Below are positions 1 to 4,652 of a DNA stretch of 21,491 bases, piece after piece; position 1 is the first letter of the stretch, and every line of letters begins with the position of its first letter. Source of the stretch: a virus; IMG/VR virus record IMGVR_UViG_3300006868_003093, positions 1 through 21,491 of that record, one strand, 5' to 3'. The position numbers and the translations under genes are program-made. Under the pieces are notes generated by a model. The model had not been told where the DNA came from, made no database searches, and was given only the letters and a program-made list of their open reading frames with translations.

Positions 1-1
1 A

Positions 2-637
2 TATAATGAAAGTACAGACTTAAATAGTCTTAGAAAATTTGTTAGATCTCAACGAGAAGCACCTGATCAAGTTCTTTATCAAATGATGATGGCTCCAGAT
101 ACTTATGGACACTCAGCATCAAACTTTGTAAGAAGTTGGTATGAGAAAACAAAAGAAGAAAATGGTTTAAATGATGTAGATTCAGCGTTAGAAATAATGG
201 TTGATCAACTTGGATTGAATGAAAACTTTAATGAAGGCATAACAACTATTGATCTAAAAAACGCATTAGAAAAAATATCTAAGAACGCAACAAACGGTGA
301 GCGTTTAGTAGATGTCTTTATAATGCGTTATCAACATAACATGACATTCAAGCAAATTGGAGATGAAATTGGCACAAGTATCGATCGTGCTAGGCAAGTA
401 TACTTACGAGCTGAAAGAATGATACGTAAGTCACTACAGGATTATGATCCAAAAGTAAAAGAAAACTTTGCTGACGGTAAGAAAAAAGGCAAAAGCAGAC
501 CAGGACGTGTAAAACGCTCAGGTGCTAGTTGTAACGGAAGTGTTACATCCCTGCGTAAGAAGGCCAAAGCAGGTGGCGAAAAAGGGAGGATGTACCATTG
601 GTGCGCAAACATGAAATCAGGACGGAAGAAGAAGTAG
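2..637 (+). CDS. Sigma-70 region 4-like protein with basic C-terminal tail (5' partial)
   Basis: The frame is open from base 2, so the gene starts upstream of the window; ATGs at 83, 86 and 89 are internal candidates. Roughly 100 residues before the end, the stretch from VFIMRYQHNMTFKQIG to RARQVYLRAERMIRKSL has the pattern of sigma-70 region 4 (helix-turn-helix with the 'T..QIG...G.S..R.RQ' signature). A Lys/Arg-rich tail follows (RPGRVKRSGASC ... MYHWCANMK), which I recognise as a recurring tail in marine T4-like phage proteins of unknown role. It may bind -35 DNA or RNA polymerase, or only share the fold. The T4 late sigma factor gp55 lacks region 4, so this is not simply gp55. The end overlaps the next small gene. 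Confidence 0.6.
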   Translation, partial: YNESTDLNSLRKFVRSQREAPDQVLYQMMMAPDTYGHSASNFVRSWYEKTKEENGLNDVDSALEIMVDQLGLNENFNEGITTIDLKNALEKISKNATNGERLVDVFIMRYQHNMTFKQIGDEIGTSIDRARQVYLRAERMIRKSLQDYDPKVKENFADGKKKGKSRPGRVKRSGASCNGSVTSLRKKAKAGGEKGRMYHWCANMKSGRKKK

Positions 638-768
638 CATTTTATTGTAAAATGAGTAAATTTCACGAGGCAAATAGAACCTCTACTAACGAACGTAATG
701 AGTTTTGGCGAAAACATTCGCAGCGTATACTTGATCCCGAAACAAGTTTTAATATGGGAAAATTTTAA
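601..768 (+). CDS. Small hypothetical protein, 55 aa, GTG start
   Basis: This frame starts at GTG 601 behind a GGAGGA at 585-590, inside the end of the upstream gene, and stops at 766-768. An internal ATG at 652 is a possible later start. The product is charged (VRKHEIRTEEEVAFYCK ... SFNMGKF) with no recognised domain. It fills a gap in a tightly packed run and its stop lies one base before the next ATG, which supports it being real. Function unknown. Confidence 0.45.
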   Translation: MRKHEIRTEEEVAFYCKMSKFHEANRTSTNERNEFWRKHSQRILDPETSFNMGKF

Positions 769-769
769 T

Positions 770-949
770 ATGAAGATGAATGAAATTATAACTGAAAATA
801 CAGCATCCGCAGTCAGTGTTGTTGTACAACCAATAGGTATGAAACCAATTAAGCGCAATCCAGACGGTACTGTACCAAATGCATTAGACGGTGATAATGC
901 TGTCCTAAGCGGCAACATGAAAAAACGCAAGACTAAGAAAAAGGCATAA
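770..949 (+). CDS. Small conserved phage protein, 59 aa
   Basis: ATG 770 comes one base after the upstream stop; a second in-frame ATG lies at 776. The frame is also open upstream to 698, but that part overlaps the preceding small gene. The product has a hydrophobic middle (SAVSVVVQPIG), then KRNPDGTVPNALDGD and a Lys-rich end (MKKRKTKKKA). The 'ITE.T...SV..P.G...KRN.DGT..NALD' layout recurs in marine myophage proteins of unknown function (from memory). It may be a minor virion or DNA-associated protein, but nothing here proves this. Confidence 0.6.
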   Translation: MKMNEIITENTASAVSVVVQPIGMKPIKRNPDGTVPNALDGDNAVLSGNMKKRKTKKKA

Positions 950-952
950 ATA
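945..952 (+). promoter_or_regulatory. Late-promoter-like motif CATAAATA
   Basis: CATAAATA fits the NATAAATA form of the T4-type late promoter (T4 consensus TATAAATA). It overlaps the stop of the preceding gene and lies 26 bases before ATG 979, a usual distance for a late transcript leader. No -35 box is expected for this class. Confidence 0.45.
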
Positions 953-978
953 CACTATAACGTATTACGGAGTAACTC

Positions 979-1803
979 ATGAGAGAACAAGAGATTAGCG
1001 AAGGCCTGGGAGAATTAGCAGATCGTGCAGAGCGTGATCACGAAGTGCAAATGGCCCGCAGTGAACTATATAAATTAGCAAAGTATGCTATTAAACTACA
1101 CGACATCTTAAAAGGTGTTAGCGAAGCAGAAGGCCTAGAAGGTTGGGTACAATCTAAAATTACTAAATCAGCTGATATGATTAGTAGCGTATATCATCAT
1201 ATGGATTACGAAGAAGCAAGTGAACCAATGGAACCAGATGCACTTAATCCTGTAAAAGAAGCAAAAGATACACATTGTTCAGACAAGTGTTGCGGTGCTG
1301 ACGTAAAAGCAGAAGATTGTACTTGTAAACCAAGTTGTCCTCACTGTAACTGCAATGCAGTAAACGAAACATTATCACCTGAAGATAAAAAGCTTGTAGA
1401 CAAAATGTATAACAAAGACGGTACACTAACTGCTATTGGTAAAAAAGTAATGGACCATGGCAAGAAAGATAAAAAGCCGGCAGTTAAAGAAGCCAAAAAG
1501 AAAATGGTAAAAGATCCTAAAACAGGAAAAATGGTACCAGACTATGCAGCAGATGGCAAAGGCAAAAACGATCTAAAAAAAGAATCACTCCAAAACAAAC
1601 TAGCAGCCAAACTTTCTGAAGCAACACAAACTTGCAACGAATGTGGCAAAACTATGTTAACTGCTACCGAGAAAAAAGAACTAGCAAATCTGCCAGAAGG
1701 TAAGCGTCACGGCAACAGCAAAATCTACAAGAAGTGCTGGAAAGGCTGTCGTAAAGTAGCAGGCGTACCACGCGGTGAGCCGGGCTCATGCAAGTGTGAT
1801 TAA
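979..1803 (+). CDS. Cys-rich phage protein, possible metal-binding modules, 274 aa
   Basis: ATG 979 has GGAG at 969-972. The first 75 residues form a helical domain (ERDHEVQMARSELYKLAKYA ... GLEGWVQSKITKSADMISSVYHHMDYE) that recurs in marine T4-like phage proteins. A Cys cluster follows at about residues 95-125 (CSDKCCGADV, DCTCKPSCPHCNCN), then a Lys-rich linker with 'DPKTGKMVPDYA'. The C-terminus holds a second cluster (TCNECGKTM ... KKCWKGCRKVAG ... GSCKCD) that looks like a zinc-ribbon-type site. The modular build suggests a structural or scaffold role with bound metal. Function is unknown and metal binding is inferred from Cys spacing only. A late-promoter-like motif lies just upstream. 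Confidence 0.75.
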   Translation: MREQEISEGLGELADRAERDHEVQMARSELYKLAKYAIKLHDILKGVSEAEGLEGWVQSKITKSADMISSVYHHMDYEEASEPMEPDALNPVKEAKDTHCSDKCCGADVKAEDCTCKPSCPHCNCNAVNETLSPEDKKLVDKMYNKDGTLTAIGKKVMDHGKKDKKPAVKEAKKKMVKDPKTGKMVPDYAADGKGKNDLKKESLQNKLAAKLSEATQTCNECGKTMLTATEKKELANLPEGKRHGNSKIYKKCWKGCRKVAGVPRGEPGSCKCD

Positions 1804-1812
1804 GGAAAAGTT

Positions 1813-2607
1813 ATGGACTGGCATAAACTACAACACACTCTTTTTGAAATTGAACCAACAGATAGAAATGCTGATTTAGCAAAGTTGACAGGTGCAGCTA
1901 ATAGCTCCGTAGAAGCAGCGCCTACAAAAGATTATGTAAAAGAAAGTGTTGAAGTTGCGCCAGGTAGCATGCCATTGGGTATCGATAGTGTGGCTGACTT
2001 TGCTGCACTAGCAGGTGTACGTATAGATGAAACTAGAGCAGGTAAGCCAGGTGAGCAATCAAGACATGGTGGAAAAATGCCTAAAGCAAAACCTGGACGT
2101 ACTAATCATCCAGATACGGGTAAACTTGTAGGTGAAGAAGATAATGATTCTATCCTACAAAAAGGATATAAATTAGCAACTAAAGGTGCATTAGCTCCAG
2201 ATTCATTTGAGAAAAAAGTTAAAGATGTTGTCGGTGGATCTGGTAAACCTAACAAGGCAGCACCTACAACTAAGGCAGATCCTGCTTTAGCAAAAAAGAA
2301 AGCAGTTAGTTGGAAAGTGTTCTTACAACAGCACACTAAACAACTACAACAAATAGCAGGTGATCCTGCAAAGAAACAAGCATTTGATCAATTTATGGCT
2401 AAAATAGGTGAAGCACAAGAAACACCAAAACCAAGAGATCCAAGTTCAAAAGATCTTGACGCACTAAGACGTAGTGGAGCAGGGGGCGCTCACAAACAGA
2501 AGAAAAAAGTTCTACCACGTAAAGAAAAACATAAGGGCAAAGCGTATGAAAGCAGCATTAAAGAAATGTTACTACGCAAGTTAAACGAAAAGAATGAACG
2601 AACTTAA
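1813..2607 (+). CDS. Conserved marine-phage protein, low complexity, Lys-rich, 264 aa
   Basis: ATG 1813 has AAGGA at 1802-1806, nine bases after the upstream stop. No enzyme motif is seen. The N-terminal third carries 'MPLGIDSVADFAALAGVRIDE', a signature shared by several marine T4-like phage proteins. The middle has Pro/Lys/Ala-rich linkers, a helical part near residues 165-200 (SWKVFLQQHTKQLQQIAGDP) and a basic tail (RRSGAGGAHKQKKKVLPRKE). With its Cys-rich neighbour it looks like part of a set of modular, perhaps virion-associated proteins. The last 14 bases overlap the next gene. Confidence 0.7.
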   Translation: MDWHKLQHTLFEIEPTDRNADLAKLTGAANSSVEAAPTKDYVKESVEVAPGSMPLGIDSVADFAALAGVRIDETRAGKPGEQSRHGGKMPKAKPGRTNHPDTGKLVGEEDNDSILQKGYKLATKGALAPDSFEKKVKDVVGGSGKPNKAAPTTKADPALAKKKAVSWKVFLQQHTKQLQQIAGDPAKKQAFDQFMAKIGEAQETPKPRDPSSKDLDALRRSGAGGAHKQKKKVLPRKEKHKGKAYESSIKEMLLRKLNEKNERT

Positions 2608-3085
2608 TGCAAATATTAAAGACTGGATCTTAAATCATTTAAGTAAACCCAATCCAGTCTTTAATAATCTTCCTCCTTGTCCATATGCTAAAAAATCTTG
2701 GATAGAAGGAAATGTATTGGTTAAAGAAATAAAAGATCCCGTAGCATATAATCTTAAGACAGAATTAAGTAATTATGCATATCAGTGGCCCGGTAAAGAA
2801 GTCATAATTTTTGCATTTGACCCTACCAAAATATCTGCATACGAACTTACAGAATTAGTAGAAAGTGTACAGCGAAAAGTTCTAAATAACTGGGGTCTTG
2901 TTGCGCTTGAAGATCATCCAGACGAAGTTGAAGAAATTGACACTGTCGTTTTAAACAATGGCGAGCACGGACTTGTTCTACTACAAGAGCGTTCTAAACT
3001 AGAAGAAGCACGTAAGCATCTTGACTCATTAGGATACTACAAGTACTGGCCTGAAGATTATAAAAAAGATGTGCAAAGTAGATGA
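2594..3085 (+). CDS. Conserved phage hypothetical protein, 163 aa
   Basis: ATG 2594 lies inside the end of the upstream gene, so translation is probably coupled; no clear Shine-Dalgarno is seen. Features are 'LPPCPYAKKSWIEGNV' near residue 27, a beta-strand-like 'EVIIFAFDP' and a C-terminal 'ALEDHPDEVEEI ... LLQERSKLEEARKHLDSLGYYKYWPEDY'. I recognise this as a family recurring in marine phages without known function. The Cys-Pro-Tyr/Phe-Ala-Lys motif is faintly thioredoxin-like, but there is no CxxC. The first 75 bases of coding sequence hold a 15-bp perfect inverted repeat (2614-2666). It overlaps the next gene by ATGA. Confidence 0.75.
   Translation: MNELNANIKDWILNHLSKPNPVFNNLPPCPYAKKSWIEGNVLVKEIKDPVAYNLKTELSNYAYQWPGKEVIIFAFDPTKISAYELTELVESVQRKVLNNWGLVALEDHPDEVEEIDTVVLNNGEHGLVLLQERSKLEEARKHLDSLGYYKYWPEDYKKDVQSR
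2614..2666 (+). repeat. 15-bp perfect inverted repeat with nested 7-bp repeat
   Basis: TATTAAAGACTGGAT at 2614-2628 is the exact reverse complement of ATCCAGTCTTTAATA at 2652-2666. The 23-base loop itself holds CTTAAAT (2629-2635) and ATTTAAG (2637-2643), a second perfect inverted repeat around one base. The element begins 20 bases after an ATG and could fold in mRNA, or as a cruciform in DNA. Confidence 0.8.
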
Positions 3086-3516
3086 CTACTCGACTTAATT
3101 TACAAAAGACAAAATATAAAACTATAGACTTTAAACTACTCGACGATTCTCACTTTACTGAATGTGAAAATATATATAAAGAGTATATAGAGTATAAAAA
3201 ATTTGATAGCATTTATCCTATATACAGAGAGGACTGGACTCGAGGAACAGTGTTTGGATATTACGACAACGATGAACTAGCAGCATGGAGTTGTTATTAT
3301 GTGTATCCAAGTAAAAAGATTGCTCATGCTGATCAATTTGCGTGGAATTATAAAAATCCTAAACTTAAATTAGGTTACAAAAGTTTACGTAGTGAATGTG
3401 CATACTTTAGAGAGCAAGGATTTAATTATCTTATACTAGGTGATATGTATAGTTACAAACAAGAGCTTAAAGGATTTGAAATAATTACATACAATTCACC
3501 AGGCGTATTTGAGTAA
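3082..3516 (+). CDS. Arginyltransferase/GNAT-like acyltransferase domain protein, 144 aa
   Basis: ATG 3082 overlaps the upstream stop (ATGA), so the pair is likely co-translated. The C-terminal half reads 'AHADQFAWNYKNPKLKLGYKSLRSE' and 'YFREQGFNYLILGDMYSYKQELKGFE'. This layout (D/NP.L..G..SL..E...FRE.G..YL.LG) matches the GNAT-fold C-terminal domain of arginyl/leucyl-protein transferases (ATE/Bpt), where it ends in 'YLGYYI ... MRYK'. Those enzymes transfer an aminoacyl group from tRNA to protein N-termini; full proteins are about 200-250 aa or more, so this is a short version. Activity is inference: it could be a GNAT with another substrate. The partner is the conserved protein just upstream. 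Confidence 0.5.
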   Translation: MTTRLNLQKTKYKTIDFKLLDDSHFTECENIYKEYIEYKKFDSIYPIYREDWTRGTVFGYYDNDELAAWSCYYVYPSKKIAHADQFAWNYKNPKLKLGYKSLRSECAYFREQGFNYLILGDMYSYKQELKGFEIITYNSPGVFE

Positions 3517-3538
3517 TGTTAGCGCTCTAACTTATACT
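3509..3538 (+). promoter_or_regulatory. Weak sigma70-like promoter
   Basis: TTGAGT at 3509-3514 and TATACT at 3533-3538 are 18 bases apart (9 of 12 consensus bases). It lies in the short gap before the gene at 3555. A small inverted repeat GTTAG-CGCT-CTAAC (3518-3531) sits in its spacer. Weaker than the other promoters in this window. Confidence 0.3.
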
Positions 3539-3554
3539 ATCAGTTAAATACGTT

Positions 3555-3752
3555 ATGTTAAGAAATGACCTTAAAGAGGAATATAGATTATTTTATATGG
3601 TCAAAGGCCATCTTAACGCATCTCCCGAAACAGTAATAGATTGTGCCGACGGGTATTTTAAACGACTCTGGTCGGATGGTGCAGACGGAGCGCCCCTTTA
3701 TGCATACTCGGAAGATTTTGAAGTACTTTGGGCAAAGATAAATAACTCATAG
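3555..3752 (+). CDS. Small hypothetical protein, 65 aa
   Basis: ATG 3555 follows a 38-base gap and has no clear Shine-Dalgarno; GTTAAATA lies just upstream at 3543-3550. The product (LKEEYRLFYMVKGHLNAS ... GYFKRLWSDGADGAPLYAYSEDFEVLW) is acidic and aromatic-rich, with no recognised domain. Length and codon use fit its neighbours. Function unknown. Confidence 0.55.
   Translation: MLRNDLKEEYRLFYMVKGHLNASPETVIDCADGYFKRLWSDGADGAPLYAYSEDFEVLWAKINNS
3737..3744 (+). promoter_or_regulatory. Late-promoter-like motif GATAAATA
   Basis: GATAAATA, followed by ACT, lies at the end of the upstream gene and 25 bases before ATG 3770. The same GATAAATAACT string occurs before the gene at 17042. It matches NATAAATA, the T4-type late promoter form. 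Confidence 0.4.
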
Positions 3753-3769
3753 CCAATAAGGGGGATCCA

Positions 3770-3988
3770 ATGGTTGCTAAACAATTTGAAAACTTAACTG
3801 AAGACGATTTGCGGTATATAGAACAATTACTAGGTAGTGAACTACGCAAAGAAATGGATGCAGATAAAACATGGGATTCAAAGCATCACTATCATCGCCC
3901 TTACGAAAAAACAAAGCGTATACTAAATTGTATGAACGCTGTAAAAGCCCAAAGAGATCTTACAAAAAAACTTTCCGTCAAGTGGTAA
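3770..3988 (+). CDS. Small hypothetical protein, 72 aa
   Basis: ATG 3770 has a strong AAGGGG at 3759-3764. The product is mostly helical and charged (MVAKQFENLTEDDLRYIEQL ... KTKRILNCMNAVKAQ). No known domain is recognised. It sits between a late-promoter-like motif and the sigma70 promoter of the next gene, so it is probably the last gene of its transcript. Function unknown. Confidence 0.6.
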   Translation: MVAKQFENLTEDDLRYIEQLLGSELRKEMDADKTWDSKHHYHRPYEKTKRILNCMNAVKAQRDLTKKLSVKW

Positions 3989-3994
3989 TAACAC

Positions 3995-4023
3995 TTGACT
4001 TTTATCCTTAATGCATATATAAT
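3995..4023 (+). promoter_or_regulatory. Sigma70 promoter TTGACT-N17-TATAAT
   Basis: TTGACT at 3995-4000 and TATAAT at 4018-4023 are separated by exactly 17 bases (11 of 12 consensus bases). It lies in a true intergenic gap, 21 bases before ATG 4045 and its AAGGAG site, and should drive dsbA from host RNA polymerase early in infection. Confidence 0.8.
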
Positions 4024-4044
4024 AATCATATAAGGAGTATTTAT

Positions 4045-4305
4045 ATGAGTGATCGTACCTACGGGCAAGAAGAAAAAGCAAAACTAGAACGTCTAGTCAA
4101 AGAAGGCGTAACTGTTTTACAAGAAATTGAAGATCTAAACGCAGGACTTAAAGATACTGTAAAGGCAGTAGCAGAAGAATTGAACGTAAAGCCTTCTCTT
4201 ATTAATAAAGCAATTAAAGTTGCAATGAAACGTGACTGGGACAAGCATCAAGACGAGTTTGAAGACTTGGAAACTATTGTTGCTACAGTTGGCGTCGACA
4301 AGTGA
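4045..4305 (+). CDS. dsbA: DsbA-like double-stranded DNA-binding protein (late transcription regulator)
   Basis: The 86-aa product resembles T4 DsbA (89 aa), which binds double-stranded DNA near late promoters. The family pattern is visible: a helical N-terminus (EEKAKLERLVKEGVTVLQEIEDL), the central 'GLKDTVKAVAEELNVKPSLINKAIKVA' that looks like a DNA-binding helical hairpin, and the acidic C-terminal 'DEFEDLETIVATVG'. This is the phage DsbA family, not the disulfide oxidoreductase of the same name; no Cys is present. AAGGAG at 4032-4037 and a near-perfect sigma70 promoter set the start. A small inverted repeat, ACTAGA-ACG-TCTAGT, lies at 4083-4097. Confidence 0.8.
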   Translation: MSDRTYGQEEKAKLERLVKEGVTVLQEIEDLNAGLKDTVKAVAEELNVKPSLINKAIKVAMKRDWDKHQDEFEDLETIVATVGVDK

Positions 4306-4583
4306 TAAAGTCTGTCATAGACTTTTGTAAAGAAAGTTACAGGCTTTCTCCTCTAGCATTTTATTGCGAAATGGTAGAAACAACAGTTTTGATTGCAGCA
4401 AGTGCTATACTTACATTTACAGTGCTTGATCCTGCAACAGAACTTTTTATTCCATTATACTTAATTGGTAGTATACTTGGTGTAGTTAGTACAGTTATTA
4501 GAAAAGCAGCATTTGCAATTGTGCTATGTAGTTGGTTTGTTGTAATGAACTCAATTGCTATGGTGCAGTTATTCATACTGTAA
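4302..4583 (+). CDS. Small membrane protein, three TM segments, 93 aa
   Basis: Translation appears to start at GTG 4302, overlapping the dsbA stop (GTGA). Three hydrophobic segments are seen at about residues 24-45, 48-65 and 69-92 (ETTVLIAASAILTFTVL, LFIPLYLIGSILGVVS, AFAIVLCSWFVVMNSIAMV). No functional motif is seen; similar small membrane proteins are common in marine T4-like phages. A 7-bp hairpin (AAAGTCT/AGACTTT, 4307-4325) lies right after the start. Function unknown; it shares the dsbA promoter. Confidence 0.65.
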   Translation: MIKSVIDFCKESYRLSPLAFYCEMVETTVLIAASAILTFTVLDPATELFIPLYLIGSILGVVSTVIRKAAFAIVLCSWFVVMNSIAMVQLFIL

Positions 4584-4599
4584 TATATATTATAGAGTC

Positions 4600-4642
4600 G
4601 TCCACTCACGGACAGGTAGAAGGTTAGTTGGCCACAAGCAAC
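4600..4642 (+). promoter_or_regulatory. DNA polymerase mRNA leader with two small hairpins
   Basis: The 69-base gap before the polymerase gene holds GTCC-ACTCAC-GGAC (4600-4613) and GTTG-N8-CAAC (4627-4642). The second ends directly against the AGGAG ribosome site (4643-4647). T4 gp43 represses its own translation through a hairpin with an 8-base loop next to the ribosome site, so this is a candidate operator. The stems are only 4 bp. Confidence 0.3.
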
Positions 4643-4652
4643 AGGAGAATGA

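Noticed and set aside
638-654. Hairpin CATTTTA-TTG-TAAAATG right after the first stop, as a terminator
   Set aside because: The stem is nearly all A-T, no T run follows, and the region is covered by a small gene frame.
442-930. A long open frame on the minus strand, 162 codons
   Set aside because: It runs antisense to three + strand genes, has no family pattern, and no other minus-strand gene is supported in the window. The other minus-strand frames (for example 5702-6079 and 20348-20701) are rejected for the same reason.
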